IMG/VR virus record: IMGVR_UViG_3300022698_000267
Coordinates: 163,575-227,574 of that record
Origin: a virus
DNA: 64,000 nt
Reading direction: 5' to 3' (one strand)
The translations under genes were made by a program, and so were the position numbers. Below are positions 25,934-34,960 of the stretch, piece after piece. Positions within the stretch are counted from its first letter, which is position 1. Each line of letters begins with the position of its first letter. A model generated the notes under the pieces. It made no database searches. It was not told the origin of the DNA and saw nothing but the letters and a program-made list of their open reading frames with translations.

Positions 25934-26953
25934 TTTATCGCTTAGATACTGTTCCTTCAAAAAAAGCAAGTCATCTTCAGAAATATCCAATGTTCCCTTC
26001 TTTAACTTTTGTTTTATGAATCTTCCAATTTTTAGGAGTGATCTTTCGGTGGATGTATAGAGTGCATCTGTACTAATGTCTATCTGTTGTAAGATTTTGG
26101 AGAGGATACTTTTTAATCTAACTTGTCTTCCTTCTTCACCTTCATTTTCTATTAGAATATCTTCTGGACTTTTTTCTTCATCCGTTACTACTTGTTCACC
26201 AGTTTCCTTCTCTAATCTTTGTATTTCTTCCAGTTTTTTTAATCTATTGTGTACAACGGCTTCAGAATTTGTTCTAATATCCTTGACCTTTTTCTTGTAA
26301 TCCTGTCTAGAATTCACTGGTATGGATAATGTTCCTCTATCCATATCTACTTCTAAATTGCAAGTGGTTGTTAGTTGTTTTCGAATCTCTCCAATTATAG
26401 ATAAACCACATAACCAAAATGCCTGATAGTAGTAAACTGAACACCTGGTTTTATTTGCATCAAATTTCAATCGATTTAATAATTGTATTGTCACTTCATT
26501 AAATTTTGAAGTAAACTTCTGTGAATAGTGCATCCATCCATAAAATCTGGATTTCATAACTGATCCATACATTAGAAACATGAAATTGGCCATATAAGTA
26601 ACTAATGCTGCCTTTTGCCTTTCGATAGCTTCCAATGTAGTGATTATAACATCTAGACAACCAGAATTAATACCAATGTCTTCACAACAGCTCTCTTTTA
26701 TTGTAGATCGAAGATACATTTCAGAATATACTAAATACTCATATTGTCGATAAAGAATATCCCAGAACGGATCAATTTCTTTGGGATGTGTATAATCTTT
26801 TATTTTTCCGGTTACCAGAACATGCATAACCCTTTCTCTGGTTGGCAGTGTGCATTTATGTGTTTTCTTTCCAGCTCTTTTTCTTCGTTTATTGTTTGTT
26901 ACAGTCTGTATAAATATGAATCTTTGATCACCGTCTGGTCCAGGTTTTCTCAT
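25928..26953 (-). CDS. Hypothetical protein
   Basis: 341 residues, the only leftward gene in this region. A basic N-terminus (TNNKRRKRAGKKTHKC), a helical core with aromatic residues (FYGWMHYSQKFTSKFNEV) and a long charged coiled-coil-like stretch (RLKKLEEIQRLEKETGEQ) before an acidic C-terminus. The basic start could contact nucleic acid. It divides two rightward blocks and may have its own promoter in the AT-rich divergent gap at 26954-27050. Not recognised. Confidence 0.45.
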   Translation of the reverse strand: MRKPGPDGDQRFIFIQTVTNNKRRKRAGKKTHKCTLPTRERVMHVLVTGKIKDYTHPKEIDPFWDILYRQYEYLVYSEMYLRSTIKESCCEDIGINSGCLDVIITTLEAIERQKAALVTYMANFMFLMYGSVMKSRFYGWMHYSQKFTSKFNEVTIQLLNRLKFDANKTRCSVYYYQAFWLCGLSIIGEIRKQLTTTCNLEVDMDRGTLSIPVNSRQDYKKKVKDIRTNSEAVVHNRLKKLEEIQRLEKETGEQVVTDEEKSPEDILIENEGEEGRQVRLKSILSKILQQIDISTDALYTSTERSLLKIGRFIKQKLKKGTLDISEDDLLFLKEQYLSDKL

Positions 26954-27050
26954 TTTATCTCTCCTTATAACAACTCGAAAAAGTTTTGGAAAAAAGCTTC
27001 TTGTATTATATATGTAAATTCTTTTGGTACTTTTGTCAATAGTTCAAATT

Positions 27051-27848
27051 ATGAGAAAAAGAATTCTAGCTTATAGAGATGCTTTTGGTATAGGTGATTG
27101 GATTATGACAATGTCTGTTTTAAAGATGTTGCAAATTACATATCCACAATTCGAGATTTCTATTAATATGAGTGGGAAATTAGGAACTGCATCAAGATTT
27201 ATATATGAGATTGTTAATGGATTTGACGTAGAATTCTCTGAAATTCTTTGTACAAATCTTAAACTTATACAACAGAATTACGATATAATTACAGGACATA
27301 TTGTTTACACTATGAGAACTAATGAAAATTTGATTTTTAGTATGCTAAGCAATTTGAATAACAAAACGGACCTAGCTGTAGAGTATATTCCAAATTTTTA
27401 CTCCACTTATGTTGGAAATATTCAGAAGTTAACCGTTCCGGATAATTACATTTTAATGCCATCTTGTGGAAAAGAAACAAAATTATCCAAACGTAAGGAT
27501 TGGGGATTCGATAATTTTAATTCTTTGTGCACTTTGTTGGTGGAATCTGGTTATTCTGTAGTACAAATTGGAGTTTCAACTGATCCTAGATTAGAAAAAG
27601 CTAGTTTTGTTTATTTCAATGTATCTTTGTCACAGTTACATTTTTTAATGATTAATTGCTCATTTTTTATTGGATTACTAAATGGTTTGACAGTTTATGC
27701 TGGACATCATGGTATAAAGACATTTCTATTACATTATCAAAATCGTTCATCTTTTGATGCAACTAACTACGACAAACAGTTTTCAATAGACGTTACCACT
27801 TTAAAACCCTTTGATGTAGTTGAGTACATTAGAAGGACTGAATGTTAA
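27051..27848 (+). CDS. GT9/heptosyltransferase-like glycosyltransferase
   Basis: 265 residues from the ATG at 27051 (an in-frame TTG at 27024 exists; neither has a clear ribosome site). The N-terminal ILAYRDAFGIGDWIMTMSVLKML is the glycine-rich start of GT-B heptosyltransferases, and the second half has the NYILMPSCGKETKLSKRKDW region and a C-terminal donor loop (FFIGLLNGLTVYAGHHG). It probably transfers a nucleotide-activated sugar; donor and acceptor are unknown. It stands apart from the glycan genes at the left edge. Confidence 0.6.
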   Translation: MRKRILAYRDAFGIGDWIMTMSVLKMLQITYPQFEISINMSGKLGTASRFIYEIVNGFDVEFSEILCTNLKLIQQNYDIITGHIVYTMRTNENLIFSMLSNLNNKTDLAVEYIPNFYSTYVGNIQKLTVPDNYILMPSCGKETKLSKRKDWGFDNFNSLCTLLVESGYSVVQIGVSTDPRLEKASFVYFNVSLSQLHFLMINCSFFIGLLNGLTVYAGHHGIKTFLLHYQNRSSFDATNYDKQFSIDVTTLKPFDVVEYIRRTEC

Positions 27849-27881
27849 AACATTGATAAATTACTTCATTGGAGGTTTTGA

Positions 27882-28280
27882 ATGGCAAAAAAAGGTGGTA
27901 AGAAAAAGATTGAAAAGTTAGTTCCAGTGAAGAAGGCTGTTACTAAACCTGAGCAAGGAACATTTCAGCAGACTTTTTACATTGACCCAAAGAAGAAAAA
28001 GCCTAAAGAGAAAGATCCTGCAAAACCAGATGAAACTAGTTCTGGAAGGACCAAACATCCAGATGAAACTAGTTCTGGAAGGACCAAACATCCAAATGAC
28101 GCTGAGGGAAATAGAACTGCTAGATCACGCGAGGAATCTTCTGAGATTGGGAGAAAATCAGACAAAGATAGAATGATTCCAGAGGACACAAATCCACATA
28201 AAGATATCAAAGACTTTGAGGATTTCGGAAAAAAGGGAATTGATCCAGATTCCGCCAAACAATTTTTCTGTAATATGTGA
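27882..28280 (+). CDS. Lys-rich low-complexity protein with internal repeat
   Basis: 132 residues with a TGGAGG site. Highly charged and probably disordered, containing two perfect copies of PDETSSGRTKH. Its stop overlaps the ribosome-proximal start region of the next gene. Could be a scaffold or DNA-binding virion protein; this is inference from composition. Confidence 0.45.
   Translation: MAKKGGKKKIEKLVPVKKAVTKPEQGTFQQTFYIDPKKKKPKEKDPAKPDETSSGRTKHPDETSSGRTKHPNDAEGNRTARSREESSEIGRKSDKDRMIPEDTNPHKDIKDFEDFGKKGIDPDSAKQFFCNM
28026..28091 (+). repeat. 33-base perfect direct repeat in coding sequence
   Basis: Two identical 33-base units at 28026-28058 and 28059-28091, in frame and encoding an 11-residue unit. 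A third, degraded start of the unit follows. A recent duplication or assembly-sensitive repeat. Confidence 0.85.
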
Positions 28281-28282
28281 TT

Positions 28283-29977
28283 ATGCCTGAAGATCTTTTA
28301 AAAGGTTTTGACCCTTCCAGTCCGGGATTAGTTCCAGTTCTTAGAGCTGTTAGAGGTCCAAATGGTGTTTTTGTCAGAAAGTATCATGTAGATTTAGATA
28401 AAGTCAAGAAGATGATACAAGAGGCAGAGCTGAATGTAATTCCTTATTTGACTAGAATTCCAGGAAATAAATTCTTGAAGAGCTATTTGGAGACACAGAA
28501 TATAAAAGAACTTCTTCAAAATCTATTTGCTAAAAGTCCCAGAGGGATTTATGTTATCTACAACAGATATAGTAGAGCTGATCGTATAGAAACTTATCAA
28601 CATACAAGACAAAGATTCTTTCAGAATCTTTACGCTTATTACTTAACAAAAAGCAAGTTTGTAGAATTAACTTTAAAATCGTATATGCAGCCATCTTTAA
28701 AGTATATGCAGGATGTGCATGAAGAATCAGTTTCTTCTAAATCTGAACGTATTAATGAGCAAGTTGTTTTTAGAAAAGCTACTCGTAAAAAAACTCAGAG
28801 GAATAGACCTTGGAAAATTTCTCAAAGTCCTCTATCTGGTGATTACTTAAAACCAAAATCGTTGTCAAATACTATAGCAAATTTAGAGCCTTCAGAAGAT
28901 TTAGGTAAAGCAGTTACCTATAGACAAAAATCAGTCAGAAAAGAAGATCATCCTAAATTTGCCGGACAATTATCTAGACTACTAAACTATTTACATTTGA
29001 ATTCTAAAAAAGCAATTCTTATGGTTTCTAAAACCCTTCTATTTGGAGGATTAGCAGATAAAGATTACTTGCTTAGTAATTTGACATTGCTTCCAAATAT
29101 GTTGTATCCGACCAAATCTGATTACTGGTCAATGATAATTTCAAGAACAATCTTAAATACAGGAAGTTTGTTTCGGCAGTCCAGTTTGTGTGATACTGAC
29201 AAAAGATTCTATCAGTACTTGTTATTACAAAATATAGACGCAGATTCTTTTGATTCTGTGTGTGCTGTTATTCCACCACCATTTAAAATTCCAGATTCTT
29301 TAGATAGTAGTTGGGATAGCTATTCTGTTAATCAAAGAATGTACATCCTGGCTGCTAGAGCTGAATATGGAGAGTTTGAAAAGCAAGTTCTTCAAAATAC
29401 GCAGGATTTAGATGAATTTATTCGTTATCTTTCCGCTTTAGCTCCACTTCTAACTTCCAATGAGACTTTTGAAGTGATAGAATCTAGATATCCAGATATT
29501 TTGGATTTAGAAACTATTCTATACAATATTAAATCTGTTCAAACCGGAGAAAAGGAACCAGATTTTTTGTACTTTTTAATTCAGTTATTTGGCTCCAAAT
29601 TATTTAAACATCATTATCTTCCATACGATAGAATTGGTGATACTAAACATGGACCATTTTCACCCTACTTGAGTTTGCAATTGAGGAATCAATTTATTTC
29701 AAGAGTCAAAAAAGAATTAATACAATCTATTTCATCTTCTAATTCTAGTGGTTCAAATACAACGAATATTATTCTTCCAATCCCATCTATTAGACCATTA
29801 GATAGACAGTTATTTGTAAGGGCAGAGCCTTTAATGGCTGTTTTTCCAGAAGATTCTAATATTGAAGGCATTAAACTATCTATACCAACTGATAGAATCG
29901 TATATTCCTTCAAAGATTGTCTAATAGTTGGAGATCTTATTAAATCTATTCAGTCCAAATCATCTGAAGCATACTAA
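28283..29977 (+). CDS. Hypothetical large protein, probable structural or assembly
   Basis: 564 residues from the ATG at 28283 (in-frame GTG at 28277). Mixed helical protein with a basic central region (RKATRKKTQRNRPWKIS) and no recognised enzyme motif. Its stop codon lies inside an ATACTAAATTATA motif. Length and place after a low-complexity protein suggest a virion component such as a portal-, baseplate- or vertex-associated protein, but there is no direct support. Confidence 0.45.
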   Translation: MPEDLLKGFDPSSPGLVPVLRAVRGPNGVFVRKYHVDLDKVKKMIQEAELNVIPYLTRIPGNKFLKSYLETQNIKELLQNLFAKSPRGIYVIYNRYSRADRIETYQHTRQRFFQNLYAYYLTKSKFVELTLKSYMQPSLKYMQDVHEESVSSKSERINEQVVFRKATRKKTQRNRPWKISQSPLSGDYLKPKSLSNTIANLEPSEDLGKAVTYRQKSVRKEDHPKFAGQLSRLLNYLHLNSKKAILMVSKTLLFGGLADKDYLLSNLTLLPNMLYPTKSDYWSMIISRTILNTGSLFRQSSLCDTDKRFYQYLLLQNIDADSFDSVCAVIPPPFKIPDSLDSSWDSYSVNQRMYILAARAEYGEFEKQVLQNTQDLDEFIRYLSALAPLLTSNETFEVIESRYPDILDLETILYNIKSVQTGEKEPDFLYFLIQLFGSKLFKHHYLPYDRIGDTKHGPFSPYLSLQLRNQFISRVKKELIQSISSSNSSGSNTTNIILPIPSIRPLDRQLFVRAEPLMAVFPEDSNIEGIKLSIPTDRIVYSFKDCLIVGDLIKSIQSKSSEAY

Positions 29978-29983
29978 ATTATA
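29971..29983 (+). promoter_or_regulatory. ATACTAAATTATA promoter-like motif
   Basis: Matches the best consensus closely and overlaps the stop of the 28283 gene, 60 bases before the next ATG at 30043. It marks the border between the probable structural block and the replication block. Confidence 0.5.
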
Positions 29984-30042
29984 GATATTCATAATGAAAG
30001 ATTCATACGATTTGGATAACTAGGAAAAGAGGTTACTGAAAC

Positions 30043-30396
30043 ATGATTTACACATCTTATTTTGGAAATTGGAGAAATTTTCCAGATGATTTTAAGTTGA
30101 TTGCTATTTGTAATGATCTTCCATTTTGGTCTAAAGAGTATGAATTATGTGAATTTGAAGAGGTTAGACCTTTTAAGATGTTGGTAACCTCTTATAAATC
30201 TGGAGATATCACAGAGGATTTGTATGAAGAATACTACTTACAATGTTTGAAGGATTTAAATATTGAAGAATTCATCAGAAAGTATGAAAAATCTATCCTT
30301 CTCTGTTATGAGAAGCCTACATTTTTTTGTCATAGACATTTACTTCGTAGATTCATAAATAATGCACTGGGAAAAGAGGTTATAAGGGAACTTTAA
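30043..30396 (+). CDS. DUF488-like protein
   Basis: 117 residues with an AGAGG site. The end ILLCYEKPTFFCHRHLLRRFI matches the C-terminal signature of DUF488 proteins (LLC-x-E-x-CHR), and the N-terminal IYTSYFGNWRNFP fits their start. The family is widespread and of unknown activity. It opens the replication block behind a promoter-like motif. Confidence 0.6.
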   Translation: MIYTSYFGNWRNFPDDFKLIAICNDLPFWSKEYELCEFEEVRPFKMLVTSYKSGDITEDLYEEYYLQCLKDLNIEEFIRKYEKSILLCYEKPTFFCHRHLLRRFINNALGKEVIREL

Positions 30397-31026
30397 ATGT
30401 TAGTACAAGACTTAGATAGAGAAGAACTGCTAAGATTACTAGATTTTTCTATGAAAAATCTTTCCAACCGTGCTTTGCCTGTCGTATATAATAGTAAACT
30501 TGTTATGTTGGAATTGAATTTAGGTAAAGCATTGTTAGAATTCTATAGAAGTTTAATCAATGTAGGTGCAGAAATCTACCAAGAACATTTTGGAACTATA
30601 CAAAAGAAAATAATTGAATTAAAGCGTTTGGCTTTGGATAGTGGTAGATGTATGGCCCTTCCTCTAGAGGAAGATATAGAAGATCCAAGTGAAGAGTTGG
30701 TTGATATTTTCAAACGTTATTGTATGAGTAATCATCCTGACATATCTCCAAAGAATGAAACTTCATTCAGAGAAATGAAACATCTTTATGATGAAGGGAA
30801 GTTTTTCGATTTTTTAGACAATTGTGATTCAGAAATTGCAGGGGTTCTGTATTTAAAATGGGTTCATTTACAAAAGGAATTGGATACAATTAAGGCAAAA
30901 ATTGAGGTAAAATTAGCACTTACTAAAGGAAAGGATCCATTACAATATTCTAAATTGATAAGTGCAGAATGGAAATTACAGCGTAAGAAATTAGCAGAAG
31001 TTATACAACTGCTTAATAATGGGTGA
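30397..31026 (+). CDS. Hypothetical protein with a J-domain-like HPD motif
   Basis: 209 residues, mostly helical. Around residues 101-135 the segment LVDIFKRYCMSNHPDISPKN followed by a second helix (SFREMKHLYDEG) looks like helices II and III of a DnaJ J-domain with its HPD loop (113-115). It could recruit DnaK, but the helices flanking the motif are weakly conserved. It overlaps the helicase gene by 8 bases. Confidence 0.4.
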   Translation: MLVQDLDREELLRLLDFSMKNLSNRALPVVYNSKLVMLELNLGKALLEFYRSLINVGAEIYQEHFGTIQKKIIELKRLALDSGRCMALPLEEDIEDPSEELVDIFKRYCMSNHPDISPKNETSFREMKHLYDEGKFFDFLDNCDSEIAGVLYLKWVHLQKELDTIKAKIEVKLALTKGKDPLQYSKLISAEWKLQRKKLAEVIQLLNNG

Positions 31027-32383
31027 AATGGCAGAATTAAAAATAGAGGTTGTTGATCCAGTTATTTGTAAGTTGCATGGAGATCAGAAGTCTATTAGAT
31101 CTTGCATGCGTTACGAATCCGATTATTGGGTTAGAGGACCAAAGAGAAATTACAGAAAAGCAAAAGTTCGATATGCTATTGTTCGAAAGAAGTTTCATAC
31201 TGGATTACTTCCTAGAGTTCTTGCATATTGTAAAAGAAATAATATTCCTATTGAAGTAGAGGCTGATGATTGGCATTTAAAACCAGATAATCCTGAACCA
31301 TTTCTTCCTGGAATTACCTTTCGACCAGATCAATTAGAATCTATACATGCAGCTGTAAAGCATCAAAGGGGTTTAATCATTGCTCCAACCGGTTCTGGAA
31401 AAACCATTGTAGCTTTTGGTATTTCTTCAATGTTTCCAGATGCCAGGATTTTGGTTTTATGTCATAACAAATCAATCATTAGACAAACGTTTAAAAAAGC
31501 TGCAAAATATAATTTTGATGATATTTCTCTTTTTGGTGGTGGCAGTAGGGATATTAGTGGTAAGATTGCTTTTGGAACTATTCAAACCCTCACTAATATG
31601 GATCCAAAAGATTATGGAGCAGAATTCGATATTGTAATAATTGACGAGTGTCATCATGTTGCTCCAGATGGTCAATATGAGAATGTGCTTTCTAAAATGT
31701 TAGCTCCAATTCGAATTGGTTTTACAGCTACTAGACCAAAGGATCCTCTTAGAGAATTGGTTTTAGAAGGTCTTACTGGTCCAATAATCGGTGAATTAAC
31801 TATTCAGGAGGGAATAGAATTGAATATCTTGGCACATCCAACAATAACTTTAGTTCCAGTTCCTTTTAATAGAACTCTAGATGATAAGTGTCGATCCTAT
31901 CAAGATTATTATCAAAGATGCATTGTTAGTAATAGGGCTAGAAACAGACTTATCGTTAACGCGGCAAATTCTAGAGTTGAACAGGGAAAAAGTGTTCTTA
32001 TTATGATAAAGGAATTGCTTCAGGGTGATAATTTAATTGCAATGGCTAAGAATTTATATGGGATGAACATTGCTTTTGTACAAGGTGCTACAGAAGATGA
32101 TGCAAGGGAGGAACTTCAGGAAGCTTTAAATGCTAAAGAAATAAAATGTGTGATAAGCAGTGCTGTTTGGCGTGAAGGTATTGATATTCCATCTTTGAAT
32201 TCTGTAATCTATGCATCTGGAGGAAGAAGTGATACAATGACTCTTCAGATCATTGGTCGTGGACTTAGAAGAACTGATGAGAAGGATCAAGTGGAGATTG
32301 TTGATTTTTTAGACTCCTACCGCTATCTTTCAGCTCATACTGTCGATAGAATAAAGACTTATGTTGAGTCTGGCTGGCTTTAA
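31019..32383 (+). CDS. UvsW-like superfamily 2 DNA helicase
   Basis: 454 residues. Motif I APTGSGKTIVAFG, motif II DECHH, motif III FTATRP, and motifs V/VI near SSAVWREGIDIPSLNSV and QIIGRGLRRTDEKD are all present. This is the UvsW/T5 D10 type of phage helicase, which unwinds branched DNA and helps switch replication mode and restart. It directly precedes primase and the replicative helicase and may be coupled to the gene before it. Start at ATG 31019; an ATG three codons later is also possible. Confidence 0.85.
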   Translation: MGEMAELKIEVVDPVICKLHGDQKSIRSCMRYESDYWVRGPKRNYRKAKVRYAIVRKKFHTGLLPRVLAYCKRNNIPIEVEADDWHLKPDNPEPFLPGITFRPDQLESIHAAVKHQRGLIIAPTGSGKTIVAFGISSMFPDARILVLCHNKSIIRQTFKKAAKYNFDDISLFGGGSRDISGKIAFGTIQTLTNMDPKDYGAEFDIVIIDECHHVAPDGQYENVLSKMLAPIRIGFTATRPKDPLRELVLEGLTGPIIGELTIQEGIELNILAHPTITLVPVPFNRTLDDKCRSYQDYYQRCIVSNRARNRLIVNAANSRVEQGKSVLIMIKELLQGDNLIAMAKNLYGMNIAFVQGATEDDAREELQEALNAKEIKCVISSAVWREGIDIPSLNSVIYASGGRSDTMTLQIIGRGLRRTDEKDQVEIVDFLDSYRYLSAHTVDRIKTYVESGWL

Positions 32384-32389
32384 TTTAAA

Positions 32390-32400
32390 ATACTAAAATT
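32390..32400 (+). promoter_or_regulatory. ATACTAAAATT promoter-like motif upstream of the primase gene
   Basis: Located 7 bases after the helicase stop and 30 bases before the primase ATG. Preceded by TTTAAA. Confidence 0.5.
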
Positions 32401-32429
32401 AAAGGGTTGGAGGGACTAAGAGGGTTGGA

Positions 32430-33347
32430 ATGCTAGAATTCTTTGATGTTTATTCGTACTTAAACGATAGATCTATAGACTACAGTGAAAGTGGAACTAA
32501 CACCTCTTTTGGTTGGGTCAATATCGAGTGTCCATTCCCATATTGTGATGATCATTCAAATCATCTTGGAATAAATTTGGAATCCAAAGTTTTTCATTGT
32601 TGGAAATGTGGAACAAAAGGAGGCATAACCAAATTAATACAAGAATTAGAGTCTTGTTCTTATAAACAGGCAAGTAGAATTGTTGAAGAATTTCAAGACA
32701 TTGATTCTATAGCTTCATACTCGAAGTCAAGAAAAGAAGCAACAGTTCCAAGCAGATCCAATTTTATATATCCACCGAAAGGTTGTGTAAAAGAATTTCC
32801 AGAAGTGCATTTGCAATATCTACGAAGTAGGGATTTTGATCCATCTATTATTATTCCAAAATATGAGTTAATGGCTTGTCATACTGCTGGTGATTTTAAA
32901 TTTAGAATCATCATCCCAATTATAGAAGATGGTGAGGTTGTTAATTTTACAACCAGAACTGTTATAAAGGATATGGAGCCAAGATATAAAATGGCTTCTA
33001 TCAATAAGTACAATCCTATTACAGACATTTACGATTTGCTTTACAATTTTGATTCAGTACAAGAAAGAGCTTTTATTTTAGAGGGTCCTACAGATGTCTG
33101 GCGAATGGGAGATGGAAGTACTTGTACATTCGGTACAGCATTAAGCAAACCACAGATTTTAAAACTAGCATCTTTAGAATTAGCAGTTTTAATTTTCGAT
33201 TCTGAAGCAGAAGAAGATGCAAGAAGACTTGAATATCAAATTCGACCCTTTACTGATACAGAAATAATCTTGTTAGATCCTGGATTAGATCCAGCACAGT
33301 TGAGACAAGATGAAGTTGAAGAGTTGAAAAGGGAATTTTCAATATGA
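32430..33347 (+). CDS. DNA primase (zinc ribbon plus Toprim)
   Basis: 305 residues. A CHC2-like zinc ribbon (CPFPYCDDHSNH and FHCWKCGTKGG, residues ~30-65) and a Toprim core with FILEGPTDVWRM and LIFDSEAEEDARR. The length matches compact phage primases that lack a separate helicase domain. It overlaps the DnaB-type helicase gene by 4 bases, so the two are produced together and presumably interact on the lagging strand. Confidence 0.85.
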   Translation: MLEFFDVYSYLNDRSIDYSESGTNTSFGWVNIECPFPYCDDHSNHLGINLESKVFHCWKCGTKGGITKLIQELESCSYKQASRIVEEFQDIDSIASYSKSRKEATVPSRSNFIYPPKGCVKEFPEVHLQYLRSRDFDPSIIIPKYELMACHTAGDFKFRIIIPIIEDGEVVNFTTRTVIKDMEPRYKMASINKYNPITDIYDLLYNFDSVQERAFILEGPTDVWRMGDGSTCTFGTALSKPQILKLASLELAVLIFDSEAEEDARRLEYQIRPFTDTEIILLDPGLDPAQLRQDEVEELKREFSI

Positions 33348-34960
33348 GTGATGCCATTAGCCGTTTTAGGAGAGGTAAGAAAGGTAATGTAGATACAGAC
33401 TTATCTTCTGAAAAATTAATGTTATCTGCTGCAATACTCTCCACTAATTTTTGTAGAACTGTCTTTAGAAAGTATAAACCTGAATTTATACAAAATGAAT
33501 TCATTAGAGATAGTATGAATTGGTGTATGGACTATTTTCGTGAATTCGATAAAGCACCAAAATCCGATATTGAAAGAGTATTTGAGTATAAATCTTCTAA
33601 GTTAGATCCATCTAGTAAAGAACTTATTGAATATCTTCTATTTTCCATATCACAGGATTCTAAGGGTTTAGTTGTAAGCGATCATAACTATGTTCTAAAA
33701 GAAACTTTAAAGTATTTCAGGAAAAGACACTTAGATATAGCTTTGATGAAGTCTAGAGCTCTTTTAGATTCTGGAAATGTAGATAAGGCAGTAGAGTCTA
33801 TTGCTGGTGAAAATTTTCAGGAAGACCTAGCTTACGAAGGAAGATTAGAAGATATTTTTGACAGAGAAAGTATAGAATCTGCTTGGTCTAAGGTTGATAC
33901 TGAGCACGTTTTTGCTTTTAGTGGAGGAGCAGCAACATTAAATAAACTAGTTGGTTACATTAAGAAGGGTTGGTTGATGGCTTTTTTAGCTCCTCCAAAG
34001 AGGGGTAAGACCAGTTGGTTATTAGAAACTGCCTGTCAAGCAATGTCTTATGGTGCAAAAGTCCTTTTTGTTAGTTTGGAAATGAATTCCAAAGCAATAA
34101 GACAGAGATTCTATTCCAGATTTTTGAATAAACCTTACGGTTCATTCCAAAGTGAAAGAAATTTTAAAACAGGTCCTGGAGGAGAACTGCTTTCTAGGAT
34201 TCCATATATAGACTGTGAACACAATAAAAGTAATTCTTGTAAAAGAGAGGAAAGGACAAAATATAAGACAGAACATTACCCATCTGATGATGTGGAAGAT
34301 ACTGAAGCGCCTTGCTTTGGTTGCATCTACAGTCCAGAGTCTGATTTTTCTTTTAGTGTTGAGTCCATATGGGTTGAAGTTAATTCAAATTCTTATGAAG
34401 CAGATCACAGAAGCTTGTTTGCTATAGGAAGGCATCTAAAAAGGTATCTTAGATTAGTCACTTATCCCAGTTTTCTTGGTGGGATTGATGATATACAACA
34501 GGATTTAGAGGTTGCAAAATCTCAAGGGTTTCGACCTGATGTGATTATAATAGATTATGCCGATATTCTAAAGCCACCAGGATTTGGAGGTGGTGATCCA
34601 AGACATAATCTGGATTTAATTTGGAAGACTCTAAAAGGTTTGGCGGAGGCAACTAATTCTGTAGTTATAACTGCTAGTCAGACTAATAGAAAGGCTGTAG
34701 AGGAGAGGAGAATAGGACAAAAGCATGTTGCTGAAGATTTTAGAAAACTCGCACATGTTGATGTTTTTATGGCTATAAATCAAAACGATTTTGAAAAGGA
34801 TATTGGAATAAAAAGAATTAATGTTATAGCCCATAGGCATAAAGATTTTTCTGAGAATGTAGAGTTGAATTTAACTGAAGCTTTACATATGGGTCAGGTT
34901 TGTGTTAGTTCCATTATTCCACCCAGAAAGAAGAAAAAGGAGGAAGATGAAGATGAGTAA
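33344..34960 (+). CDS. DnaB-type replicative DNA helicase with Cys-rich insertion
   Basis: 538 residues. Helical N-terminal domain, then a RecA-like core: Walker A APPKRGKTS (216-224), FVSLEMNSK, VIIIDYADIL (Walker B) and VVITASQTNRKA. Between the early core motifs and Walker B a stretch with DCEHNKSNSC and APCFGC (four cysteines) is inserted, which is unusual for DnaB and may bind zinc or a partner. It ends in a basic/acidic tail that overlaps the start of the QueD gene. Confidence 0.88.
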   Translation: MSDAISRFRRGKKGNVDTDLSSEKLMLSAAILSTNFCRTVFRKYKPEFIQNEFIRDSMNWCMDYFREFDKAPKSDIERVFEYKSSKLDPSSKELIEYLLFSISQDSKGLVVSDHNYVLKETLKYFRKRHLDIALMKSRALLDSGNVDKAVESIAGENFQEDLAYEGRLEDIFDRESIESAWSKVDTEHVFAFSGGAATLNKLVGYIKKGWLMAFLAPPKRGKTSWLLETACQAMSYGAKVLFVSLEMNSKAIRQRFYSRFLNKPYGSFQSERNFKTGPGGELLSRIPYIDCEHNKSNSCKREERTKYKTEHYPSDDVEDTEAPCFGCIYSPESDFSFSVESIWVEVNSNSYEADHRSLFAIGRHLKRYLRLVTYPSFLGGIDDIQQDLEVAKSQGFRPDVIIIDYADILKPPGFGGGDPRHNLDLIWKTLKGLAEATNSVVITASQTNRKAVEERRIGQKHVAEDFRKLAHVDVFMAINQNDFEKDIGIKRINVIAHRHKDFSENVELNLTEALHMGQVCVSSIIPPRKKKKEEDEDE

